Source: Pedobacter sp. UBA2067 (GTDB taxonomy: Bacteria > Bacteroidota > Bacteroidia > Sphingobacteriales > Sphingobacteriaceae). From it: 24,671 bases of DNA. The translations under genes and the position numbers were made by a program. Where the stretch lies: assembly GCA_002333205.1 (NCBI GenBank), contig DDAD01000047.1, positions 1 to 24,671 of the forward strand, given 5' to 3'. The notes under the pieces were generated by a model. That model did not search any database, had not been told where the DNA came from, and worked only from the letters and a program-made list of their open reading frames with translations. Positions 15,216-23,003 of the stretch are shown here, piece by piece; position 1 is the stretch's first letter, and each line of letters opens with the position of its first letter.

Positions 15216-16472
15216 ATGAGCGGGCATAAACGGAAAACTTCACTCTTTTCGCGGATCAACAACTGGCTTCACTTGTGGCTTGGATTGATCTCTGGCCTTA
15301 TTGTGTTTGTAGTTTGCATCACCGGATGTATTTGGGTGTTTAATGAGGAAATTACCGGCTTGCTCCAGCCGGAAACTAAAGTAGAATGGCAGGACAAGCC
15401 TGTTCTTAAGCCCTCTGAACTTTTGGAAATTGCTGCAAGACACTTTCCTAATCAGGCACCGGCTTATGTAAACTACTTACAAGGCAGAACTATTGATCTT
15501 AGTTTAAAACCTGCAAATGCTGGTACCCAAAGCAAAAAAAGTGACAACACCATTTTAAAAATTCACCCTTACACTGGTGCAGTAATCAGCGTCGAAGAAA
15601 AGGGCAAAGGTGGGGCGGAATTTTTTCCGTTTATCTTAGAAGGTCACCGATTTCTTTGGATGCCTTCGGGAATCGGGCGCCCTATCGTAAACTATGGTAC
15701 CCTGATCTTTGTGCTTATGCTGATCACAGGGTTAATCTGGTGGTATCCAAAAAAATGGAACAAGAGCAATGTCAATAAAAGCTTCAAGGTTAAATGGACG
15801 GCTTCTTTTAAGCGCCTTAACCTTGACCTCCACAATGTATTGGGCTTCTATGCGCTGTTGTTTCTGGCGGCAATTGCACTTACGGGAATGGTCTATGGAT
15901 TACAGTGGTATAGCAATGGCCTGTACTGGGTAACCTCTGGCGGAAATGAAATGCTCGCCTATGAGCCTTTTCAATCCGATTCAATTCAGAAAGGAAAACA
16001 TCATGCGGCTAACCAGGCAATGGACCGAGCCTGGGAAAAAGTTATTGCCAAGCACCCCGAGTCTACAGGGTTTTATTATCAGTTTTTAGATACAACAAAG
16101 TCAGCTGCCGTAATCGATATAGCTGTTTTTCCGAACAAAGGACAGTTTTACAATACCATAGGCTACACCTTCGATCAGCATTCACTTAAAGAGTTTATGC
16201 GAAAAGACTACTATTCGATTCCATTTTCAGAAGCCTCTTTTGCCCAAAAGCTCCGTAAAATGAATTATGACATTCATATTGGTACTATCCTGGGCTTTCC
16301 GGGTAAAGTACTAGCATTTCTGGCCTCGCTCATTGGCGCAAGCCTTCCAATTACTGGATTTATGATCTGGTACGGACGTAAATTCAAGAAGAAAAAGCCA
16401 AAGTATGAAGGCAAGTTTCCAAAGCAGGCTGTCACTCCATTCATCAGTTTAAAATCAACAACATCATCATGA
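15216..16472 (+). CDS. PepSY-associated inner-membrane protein, XusC-like
   Basis: The 418-residue protein has four main membrane segments: about 19-42 (WLGLISGLIVFVVCITGCIW), 155-175, 205-230 and 360-385, with large periplasmic loops. The motif NNWLHLWLGLISG near the start, LHNVLGFYALLFLAAIALTG in the third segment and NYDIHIGTILGFPGK before the last are typical of PepSY_TM proteins; their conserved histidines are thought to bind haem and support ferric-siderophore reduction in the periplasm. It fits the XusC position. It overlaps the next gene by 4 nt (ATGA), so the two are translationally linked, and it lies behind an intrinsic terminator. Confidence 0.88.
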   Translation: MSGHKRKTSLFSRINNWLHLWLGLISGLIVFVVCITGCIWVFNEEITGLLQPETKVEWQDKPVLKPSELLEIAARHFPNQAPAYVNYLQGRTIDLSLKPANAGTQSKKSDNTILKIHPYTGAVISVEEKGKGGAEFFPFILEGHRFLWMPSGIGRPIVNYGTLIFVLMLITGLIWWYPKKWNKSNVNKSFKVKWTASFKRLNLDLHNVLGFYALLFLAAIALTGMVYGLQWYSNGLYWVTSGGNEMLAYEPFQSDSIQKGKHHAANQAMDRAWEKVIAKHPESTGFYYQFLDTTKSAAVIDIAVFPNKGQFYNTIGYTFDQHSLKEFMRKDYYSIPFSEASFAQKLRKMNYDIHIGTILGFPGKVLAFLASLIGASLPITGFMIWYGRKFKKKKPKYEGKFPKQAVTPFISLKSTTSS

Positions 16473-17182
16473 AAAAAATCAATTTAGTTCTACTTACCCT
16501 GGTATTTAGTTTAATAACAACCAGTTTATTTGCACACGCTCTATGGATCGAGACTTCGCCTACGGGAACACCTGGCAAGGCGCAAACTGTAAGAATCTAT
16601 TATGGCGAGTTTGTTGAAAATGAACGTGACAGTGTATCCAAATGGTACTCGGATATTAAAGATTTCAGTCTTTGGCTGGTGGGGCCTGATCAAAAGAAAG
16701 TACAGCTTAAAACCACCCCTGGGGTAAACTACTACGAAGCAGATTTTACACCTGCTCAAAATGGAACATACACGCTGGCTGTAAGTCACTATGCGAAGGA
16801 GTTGGGGGGTGCATCCAGGTATCACTTTCTGGCAACAACCGATGTAACGGTCGGAAAGCCATCGACCGGTAACATTGCTGCCGTAAATCTGCTGCAGTTT
16901 CAAAAACAGGGCATTGCACCTGCAAAGTTAAATAAACAACTTCAGATCAAACTTTCCCTGAACCAGGTGCAGTCCGTTGGCAAGAAAGTGCAGGTTTTCT
17001 CTCCGACAGGATGGACCCGAGAACTCACAACGGATGCGCATGGAATGGTGACCTTCAATCCACCTTTCGCGGGCAGGTATGTAGTTGAGATTTCTGATCA
17101 GGATAAATCCTCAGGTGACCATCACGGTAAACCTTACGCCGAGACCTGGAATACTGCTTCTTATAGTATCGAAATAATTTAG
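16469..17182 (+). CDS. DUF4198-like periplasmic protein
   Basis: The 237-residue protein has a signal peptide (1-22, ending LFA-HALWIE). The mature N-terminus HALWIETSPTGTPGKAQTVRIYYGE is the hallmark of DUF4198 proteins, beta-sandwich periplasmic proteins often found with metal-uptake genes (nickel, cobalt or iron). A second beta domain begins near residue 150 (LQIKLSLNQVQSVGKKVQVF) with a GMVTFNPPFAGRYVVEI ending typical of Ig-like folds. His residues at the mature N-terminus and near the C-terminus (DHHGKPYAET) could bind metal; this is inference. Its start overlaps the PepSY stop, which argues for a joint role in iron handling. Confidence 0.8.
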   Translation: MKKINLVLLTLVFSLITTSLFAHALWIETSPTGTPGKAQTVRIYYGEFVENERDSVSKWYSDIKDFSLWLVGPDQKKVQLKTTPGVNYYEADFTPAQNGTYTLAVSHYAKELGGASRYHFLATTDVTVGKPSTGNIAAVNLLQFQKQGIAPAKLNKQLQIKLSLNQVQSVGKKVQVFSPTGWTRELTTDAHGMVTFNPPFAGRYVVEISDQDKSSGDHHGKPYAETWNTASYSIEII

Positions 17183-17231
17183 TTGCTTCATGCATCTCGT
17201 GATTTTGCACTAATTTAGCTGCCTGAGCGAT

Positions 17232-18257
17232 ATGGTCAAGGTCACCTGGTTAATGATTTCTGTATGTTTTCTACTAAGCTGCAAGCAGAAGTCTGTGGTA
17301 GATACCAGCTTCTACTTCTGGAGGACCCAGTACAAACAGCACAAGTCGGAAATAAGGTACCTGGAGCAGTTTAAATCAAAATCGATTTATGTCCGCATTA
17401 TGGATGTGGATTTTAATCCGGATCTACAGCAGGCTGCTCCGGTTTCGCCGATCACATTTTCAGATCCTCTACCTGAGGCCATTGATATTATACCAGTGGT
17501 TTTTATTGTTAATCAGGTTTTTACAAGGCTGGACTCCGCACAACGTGCCGTACTTGCCGGGCGGATTGCAACTTTCGTAACGGCCAAAGTTAAACAGGCT
17601 GGCAAGCGAGGTTTCACAGCGCTCCAGATAGACTGCGATTGGACCAAAACCACCCGGGACAGCTATTTTGATTTTCTCGAAAAGTTGGAAGCTCATCCAT
17701 TGTTACGCGGGAAAATGCTTTCCGTTACCCTTCGGTTGCACCAGGTGAAGAATATTGCTTCCAGTGGCATTCCGCCGGTAGAAAGGGCAATGCTGATGTG
17801 TTACAATATGGGGAATCTCCGGAAATACGGGCCGCAGAATTCTATCCTTGATCAGGAGGAGATGAACGTTTATCTTAAAGATTATCTTGAAAATTACCCG
17901 CTGAAACTGGATGTGGCACTACCTGTTTTTGAATGGGCCGTCGTATTTAGAAATGCTGCGTATGCCGGCATTTCAAGGCACATCAGCAAGGCTCAACTTC
18001 AGGATAAAAAGTTGTTTAAACAAAAGGACAATTCTATTTTGTACGAACTTCAGGTCGACCACCCTGCGGCTGGATTAAAACGTGGCGACATCATTCGATG
18101 GGAAGACATTTCTGCTGAAGAATTACTTGAAACATCAGGCTTTTTAGCCCGGCATTTAAAACCTGCTGATCGCAATATCGTTTTTTACCATCTTGATACC
18201 AACCTTCTAAAACAATTTACTGATGAGGACCTGCAAAAAGTTATTGCTAAGTTTTAG
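17232..18257 (+). CDS. Lipoprotein with TIM-barrel-like (glycosidase-like) domain, unknown function
   Basis: The 341-residue protein has a lipoprotein signal (lipobox LLSC, C17). The rest alternates strands and helices as in a TIM barrel: SIYVRIMDVDFNPD, IDIIPVVFIVNQVF, GFTALQIDCDWT, KMLSVTLRLHQVK, AMLMCYNMGNLRKYG and LDVALPVFEWAVVF. Acidic residues at strand ends (DCDWT, FEWA) recall glycoside hydrolases and DUF3142-like proteins, but no named family is certain and catalysis is unproven. It starts 49 nt after the DUF4198 gene; a TAATTTAG box at 17211-17218 might be a separate promoter. Its end overlaps the next gene by 35 nt, so these two are the tight pair. Confidence 0.65.
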   Translation: MVKVTWLMISVCFLLSCKQKSVVDTSFYFWRTQYKQHKSEIRYLEQFKSKSIYVRIMDVDFNPDLQQAAPVSPITFSDPLPEAIDIIPVVFIVNQVFTRLDSAQRAVLAGRIATFVTAKVKQAGKRGFTALQIDCDWTKTTRDSYFDFLEKLEAHPLLRGKMLSVTLRLHQVKNIASSGIPPVERAMLMCYNMGNLRKYGPQNSILDQEEMNVYLKDYLENYPLKLDVALPVFEWAVVFRNAAYAGISRHISKAQLQDKKLFKQKDNSILYELQVDHPAAGLKRGDIIRWEDISAEELLETSGFLARHLKPADRNIVFYHLDTNLLKQFTDEDLQKVIAKF

Positions 18258-20583
18258 CATTTTCATATTCACTTTTTTTGGTGAAATTGCTGTTGACATT
18301 GCTTGTGGTGGAGAAGTAGATCCTTATGACTACTACGTTTCATACTTCCACAATAATGTTCCTGGCGATGAGTTCACGCCCTTTGCCTACAACCAAATGG
18401 CATTTCTGAACAGTGAGGAAGATGTTGAAAGTGAGGCAGCCATTAACAGCCGCGAATGGGCGGATTACCTTAATGTCAAAGCGGATGATGTCTTCAAGGT
18501 GATGTATACCGCTGATTCTGCCATGAGTGTAAAGCTGGCAGCTTACGATGGAAACATCAATGCATTGCCGGATAGTCTACAGCAAAACAGTTTTCTTCAA
18601 GGTCTTTCCAAAAATAAAAAAGCGCTAAGGTATTTCGCTTTTGCGAAGCGCACGGAGCCTTTTGCCAATGTTGAAGTTAATATTTGGGACCCGGAACCGC
18701 GGGATAGTACAGGCATGTTGATGTTGGCGAAAGAGGCTTTGCAGTTAACGAATTCAACACGTGACCGTTTTTTGAAGCTTCGTTATGCTTACCAGGCGGA
18801 AAGAATGTTTCACTATGCAGGGATGCATGAAGACAGTAAACAGGTCTATGAAAAGTTCGTCAAGTCCAACCAGTCTAAGAGTGCGGTAAAAGGATGGGCA
18901 CTGGCGCTTTATGCCGGCTCGGTCCGGCGGTTGGGAAATCCGGAGGAGTCCGCTTATTTGTTCTCGAAGGTTTTTGCAAGCAATCCGGAAAGAAGGGTAC
19001 AAGCTTATAAGAATTACTACTATAACAGTGCTCCGGTAGATGGTGCCTTGAAGTATGCGCAGCATGCAGAAGAGCATGCAAACATATGGGCTATCAATGG
19101 TTTCGGAAATCCGGAATTTAATACGGAAAGCTTGCATAAGGTTTACGAATACAATCCAAAAAGTCCATTGAACGGAGCCTTATTGGTTAGAGAGGTTAAT
19201 AAACTGGAACAGGCCTTAATTGAGTCGAATGACATTGCCAAAATATCATACAATTACTATTTCTCCAATGCTGAAAATACCGCGGCCAAGGACAGTCTTA
19301 AAGCGCTTAATCTGAAACAGCTGTCGGAAGTAAGAAATTTTGCAGTTAAACTGGCGGAAGAGCGTAAATACCCACAGCCAGAGCTGGGTACGTTAACTGC
19401 TGCTTACCTGTTCTGGATGGAGAATGAAGATGCCCTGGCATTGCAGTACCTGAAGATGCTCAATCCAGCTAAACTGTCTGAAAGATTCCTTGATCAATAC
19501 CGGATTACAGCATTACTATTGAGCGCTAAAAACATCAGGAAGGGAAATGCTTTCCATGAAAATGATCTTCTGCCTACATTGAAATGGCTGGATGAAAAAC
19601 GCGCTGGAGCAGATCAGCGTTTCAGCAGAACAACCAGGAATTTCTATCAGCAAATATTAGCACCTGCCTACCTCAAGGTAGGTGATACTGCAAAAGCTGC
19701 ACTGGCGATGAGTAAAGCTGATCCTGGAAGTTATTATGCCAGCGCTTTCTTGAAGCAGTATATGAGCCCAAAGAGCATGCAGGCTTTGCTGAATTACAAG
19801 AAGAAAGTGGCAGGAAATGAGATGACCGCGTATTTGTCTGAATCGCTAAGTTGGTTTAGTGATGATGATTTTTATGAACTTTATGGCACGACTTATTTGC
19901 GAACCCATCAATATGATAAAGCGGTTCAGCTTTTTGCCAAGCTATCGCCGGGATACAAATTTTTTACACCGGAAAACTGGTATAGTGACGCTTCAAACCC
20001 GAAGCTCTATGCAAATCCTTTTGTTGAGACCATAAATGACTATCCTAAAAGGTATGTTCCTGAAAAGGGGGCTTTTACGAAGAAGACATTTGCTGCCGAA
20101 ATGCTGCGGTTGCAGAAGTTGACGCTCAGCGACAAGAAAAACGCTGCACTGTATTATTATAAAATGGCCAATGGCATATATCAGACGGGTTATTTTGGTA
20201 ATAGCTGGTATTTGATCAGCTATAATTGGTCGTCTTATGATAATAGTGGCCCATTGAAATATACCTATGATGCGGATTTCAAGATAGCCGAAACGGCAAA
20301 GCGCTGGTACTTGAAAGCAAGAGCCTTAAGCACTGATCCGAACTTTAAAGCAAAATGCACCTTCATGCTGGCAAAATGTGAGCAAAAAAAAGTCATTGTA
20401 GATTCGCAGATAAATGCTTTTACCCAGTGGGACATCAATGATGTAGAGTACCAAAAATTTAGCGCTGCATATTATGGAAACACGTACTTCAAAGAGATGC
20501 AATCCAAGTACAGTAAAACACCGTTCTATAAGGTTGCGGCAGGGGACTGTAGTTACCTGAGCGATTTTATCGCCAGGAAGTAA
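18223..20583 (+). CDS. Large secreted helical-repeat protein, unknown function
   Basis: The 786-residue protein has a hydrophobic signal-like N-terminus (about 5-22) followed by DIACGGEVDPYDYYVSYFHN. The early Cys-Gly-Gly plus aromatic/acidic pattern resembles a family of Bacteroidota proteins of this size, and C28 may be lipidated although the lipobox is imperfect. The body is mostly helical with TPR-like units: RYAYQAERMFHYAGMHEDSK near 190, ALALYAGSVRRLGNPEESAY near 230, and LYGTTYLRTHQYDKAVQLFA near 555. No enzymatic motif is seen. It starts 35 nt inside the previous gene in another frame, so the two are probably translationally coupled and may act together at the cell envelope. Confidence 0.68.
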   Translation: MRTCKKLLLSFSIFIFTFFGEIAVDIACGGEVDPYDYYVSYFHNNVPGDEFTPFAYNQMAFLNSEEDVESEAAINSREWADYLNVKADDVFKVMYTADSAMSVKLAAYDGNINALPDSLQQNSFLQGLSKNKKALRYFAFAKRTEPFANVEVNIWDPEPRDSTGMLMLAKEALQLTNSTRDRFLKLRYAYQAERMFHYAGMHEDSKQVYEKFVKSNQSKSAVKGWALALYAGSVRRLGNPEESAYLFSKVFASNPERRVQAYKNYYYNSAPVDGALKYAQHAEEHANIWAINGFGNPEFNTESLHKVYEYNPKSPLNGALLVREVNKLEQALIESNDIAKISYNYYFSNAENTAAKDSLKALNLKQLSEVRNFAVKLAEERKYPQPELGTLTAAYLFWMENEDALALQYLKMLNPAKLSERFLDQYRITALLLSAKNIRKGNAFHENDLLPTLKWLDEKRAGADQRFSRTTRNFYQQILAPAYLKVGDTAKAALAMSKADPGSYYASAFLKQYMSPKSMQALLNYKKKVAGNEMTAYLSESLSWFSDDDFYELYGTTYLRTHQYDKAVQLFAKLSPGYKFFTPENWYSDASNPKLYANPFVETINDYPKRYVPEKGAFTKKTFAAEMLRLQKLTLSDKKNAALYYYKMANGIYQTGYFGNSWYLISYNWSSYDNSGPLKYTYDADFKIAETAKRWYLKARALSTDPNFKAKCTFMLAKCEQKKVIVDSQINAFTQWDINDVEYQKFSAAYYGNTYFKEMQSKYSKTPFYKVAAGDCSYLSDFIARK

Positions 20584-20646
20584 GATCCGTTTCTGCCCAT
20601 GAGCCGTTGTAACGCAGTTCACGTACCAATACTTTGAATTTATTTT

Positions 20647-20664
20647 CCGTTCCTTTAAGAACGG
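20647..20664. repeat. Hairpin CCGTTC-CTTTAA-GAACGG after the helical-repeat gene
   Basis: Perfect six-base arms lie in the 125-bp gap between the helical-repeat and NagX-like genes. No T-run follows on the plus strand, so it could be a weak terminator or RNA-stability element. Confidence 0.35.
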
Positions 20665-20708
20665 GCGGCGTGTTTGGTGTCTTCCAGTAGTTTAACATTC
20701 TAGCGTAT

Positions 20709-21833
20709 ATGGAATTATCCACCGACCGGTTTACCACCCTTGATGTGTTCAGGGGGTTGACAATTTGTTTCATGATTATTGTGAATTCACCGGGCTCGGG
20801 TGCTGTTCAATGGGCACCGCTGGATCACGCGGCCTGGTTTGGCTTCACACCCACGGACCTGGTTTTCCCATCTTTTCTTTTTGCTACTGGAAATGCACTC
20901 AGCTTTTCCAAGAAGAAATTTGAGCGCGACAGCACCTTTCTGGGTAAAGTGATTAAAAGAACATTGATTATTTTCCTGCTCGGTTATCTCATGTACTGGT
21001 TTCCTTTCATGCATCGCGCCGAGGGTACCTGGGTGGTGAATCCTATTTCGGATACTCGGATATTGGGCGTGTTGCAACGCATTGCACTCTGTTACTTCTT
21101 CGGATCGCTAATCGTACATTATTGTTCAAAAAGGACGAGTGTAATCATTTCACTGATCTTGCTGCTTGGCTATTGGGCCATATTGGAAGGCTTTGGTGCC
21201 AGCGGAGCGGAATATTCTATGTTTGGCAACGTGGGTACCAAGCTCGATAATTTGATTCTGGGGCACGCCCATATGCATCAGAAAGGAGGGGCTATTGCGT
21301 TTGACCCCGAAGGAATACTCAGTACACTTCCGGCGATAGTTAACGTGATTGGCGGTTATCTTGCTGGTTCATACATCCAGCGAAAAGGCAGGAATTTTGA
21401 AGTCGTAGCCATGCTAATGATCTACGGTTCGCTTCTGATTGCGGCGGCATTATTCTGGGGACAATTTTTTCCAATTGCCAAAAAGCTATGGAGCAGCCCT
21501 TTTGTATTGCTTACTGTGGGCTTAGACCTGCTGATCTTAGGTGTGCTCGTTTACCTTATTGAACTGAAAAGTATAAAATGGGGGAGCTATTTCTTCCTGG
21601 TTTTTGGTCGGAATCCCCTTGTTATCTATCTGCTGTCAGAGTTGTTATTAATCAGTCTGCAGTTGATTTGGGTAAAACCAGAACTGAGTTTCTATAACTG
21701 GATCAATGATGTGTTTTATCAGCCAGTTTTTCCAGGTGCATTCGGTACATTAATGTTTGCAATATCCTTTATGCTGCTCTGCTGGTTAGTAGGATATATC
21801 ATGGATCAGAAAAATGTTTACATCAAAATCTAA
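20709..21833 (+). CDS. NagX/HGSNAT-like membrane acetyltransferase family protein
   Basis: The 374-residue protein has about ten hydrophobic segments. The N-terminus RFTTLDVFRGLTICFMIIVNSPGS is the signature of the bacterial NagX/DUF5009 group, related to human heparan-alpha-glucosaminide N-acetyltransferase. Further family marks are HAAWFGFTPTDLVFPSFLFATG and RILGVLQRIALCYFFGSL. In Bacteroidota such genes sit in loci for N-acetylglucosamine-containing glycans; the enzyme is thought to acetylate terminal amino sugars at the inner membrane or assist their uptake, though bacterial members are poorly characterised. The stop overlaps the start of a broken GH92 mannosidase gene by 20 nt, which suggests a former glycan operon. 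Confidence 0.88.
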   Translation: MELSTDRFTTLDVFRGLTICFMIIVNSPGSGAVQWAPLDHAAWFGFTPTDLVFPSFLFATGNALSFSKKKFERDSTFLGKVIKRTLIIFLLGYLMYWFPFMHRAEGTWVVNPISDTRILGVLQRIALCYFFGSLIVHYCSKRTSVIISLILLLGYWAILEGFGASGAEYSMFGNVGTKLDNLILGHAHMHQKGGAIAFDPEGILSTLPAIVNVIGGYLAGSYIQRKGRNFEVVAMLMIYGSLLIAAALFWGQFFPIAKKLWSSPFVLLTVGLDLLILGVLVYLIELKSIKWGSYFFLVFGRNPLVIYLLSELLLISLQLIWVKPELSFYNWINDVFYQPVFPGAFGTLMFAISFMLLCWLVGYIMDQKNVYIKI

Positions 21834-22265
21834 CTGCGGATTGAAGCGCATACTAGCAATATTGGTGTTTATGATGACGAGCACCATAGTGTTGCCCCAG
21901 GCTGACAAACGCTTGAAGTATGTTAATCCGTTTATTGGCACTACAAAGAGTGGGGTGCTGACCAGATGGGGAGGCAATGGTGGGACTTACCCAATCAGTG
22001 GCACCATATTGCTGGTGTTTGTAAGGGGGATATGTTATGGTTGTATATAGACGGGAAACTTGCGGGTAGTGCAAAGGTTGATGGTTCGGTGAACCTATCT
22101 GTTAACAGCAATTGGCAAATTGGAAGAAATGAGGAATTCCCTTCAGAGCGGGTGTTTCATGGCGCGATGGACCTGGTTAAAGTATATGAACAGCCACTAA
22201 CACCTGAAGAAATTGCTGTGCTTTTCGATACAGAGCGTAAAATATTGAGCGAAAGGCTTAACTAA
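21814..22265 (+). pseudogene. GH92 alpha-mannosidase remnant: N-terminus joined to C-terminal LamG by internal deletion
   Basis: The first 60 codons (21814-21993) encode a signal peptide and the GH92 start KYVNPFIGTTKSGVLTRWGG followed by NGGTYP, where intact enzymes continue with GAVAPFG and about 700 more residues. From about 21993 the homology moves to another frame: NQWHHIAGVCKGDMLWLYID..., a LamG/ConA-like lectin domain that ends naturally at 22265 after LTPEEIAVLF. The join is therefore a deletion of the whole catalytic region and is also out of frame; the N-terminal frame stops at 22050. Some GH92 proteins of Sphingobacteriaceae carry a C-terminal LamG domain, so one ancestral gene is the simplest source. 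No functional mannosidase can be made. It overlaps the NagX-like gene by 20 nt. Confidence 0.85.
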
Positions 22266-22285
22266 GCTAATGCATACGAAAATTG

Positions 22286-22318
22286 TTGTCATTCGATGGC
22301 TTTTTTTTGTAGTTTTAG
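22286..22318 (+). promoter_or_regulatory. Promoter of the ECF sigma factor gene
   Basis: TTGT (22286-22289) is followed after 20 nt by TAGTTTTAG (22310-22318), close to the Bacteroidota pattern, with the start codon 18 nt downstream. Transcription would thus start independently of the broken upstream gene. Confidence 0.45.
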
Positions 22319-22335
22319 TCGTGTAGTAATTTCAT

Positions 22336-22905
22336 ATGCAGGAGCTTGCCCGTCGTATTCAATTTAATAGTGATGAGTCAGCTTTCAACCAGCTTTATAA
22401 GCTAAACGTGGTTCGGCTTTATCAATTTTCTTATTCATTCGTTAAAGAGAAGGAGGTTGCGGAAGAGATTGTCAACGATGTGTTTTTAAAAGTTTGGATG
22501 GATCGAAATAAGCTGGATACCATCAGAAACCTGACCGTGTACCTCTATGTTGCGGTGAAGAATGCCTCACTTAACCATCTGAACAGGGTTGCTTCCAAAA
22601 GAACCTCTTTCATGAATACCTATGCGCAATCTTTTAAGCTGCTGATTTCAGGGCCGAATCCCGAACAGTTGTTGATTGGCAAGGAAATGAAAGTCTCCAT
22701 AGAACAGGCCATCAATCAGCTTCCTCCCCGTTGCAGGCTAATATTTAAGATGCTAAAAGAAGATGGCCTATCTGCAAACGAAGTAGCCCAAATCCTCGAT
22801 ATCTCCAATAAAACCGTTTTCGCACAACTCAGTATCGCCATCAGGAAAATAGAAGAGATGCTCAGTAAAGTAGAGATTTTTGAATTGCCAGATAGTTTTA
22901 AATAG
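22336..22905 (+). CDS. ECF-type sigma-70 factor (SusC-associated)
   Basis: The 189-residue protein has sigma region 2 (about 10-77: FNQLYKLNVVRLYQFSYSFV, EVAEEIVNDVFLKVW, NLTVYLYVAVKNASLNHLNR) and region 4 (about 120-175: INQLPPRCRLIFKMLKEDGL, SANEVAQILDISNKTVFAQL). This is the Bacteroidota FecI-like group whose genes precede FecR and SusC genes. It should direct RNA polymerase to the promoter of its receptor locus when released by the anti-sigma factor encoded 98 nt downstream. Confidence 0.93.
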   Translation: MQELARRIQFNSDESAFNQLYKLNVVRLYQFSYSFVKEKEVAEEIVNDVFLKVWMDRNKLDTIRNLTVYLYVAVKNASLNHLNRVASKRTSFMNTYAQSFKLLISGPNPEQLLIGKEMKVSIEQAINQLPPRCRLIFKMLKEDGLSANEVAQILDISNKTVFAQLSIAIRKIEEMLSKVEIFELPDSFK

Positions 22906-22980
22906 ATCAAAAAGCACCGGAAAATAAATCCTTTTTCTTTAGGAATTAATCGGCATTTCGGTGTCCTCAGCTAAAGGAAC

Positions 22981-22998
22981 ATCCTTATCAACAAGGAT
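22981..22998 (+). promoter_or_regulatory. Hairpin just before the anti-sigma start codon
   Basis: ATCCTT-ATCAAC-AAGGAT forms a perfect six-pair hairpin ending 5 nt before the ATG of the FecR gene. A second, longer pairing, CACCGGAAA with TTTCGGTG (one bulge), lies upstream in the same spacer. Such placement could influence translation initiation; this is inference. Confidence 0.4.
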
Positions 22999-23003
22999 TA
23001 ACA

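Noticed and set aside
21814..22050. Two independent small genes (78 and 99 codons) after the NagX-like gene
   Set aside because: They correspond to the N-terminus of GH92 and to a LamG domain lacking its first strands, so they are fragments of a deleted gene.
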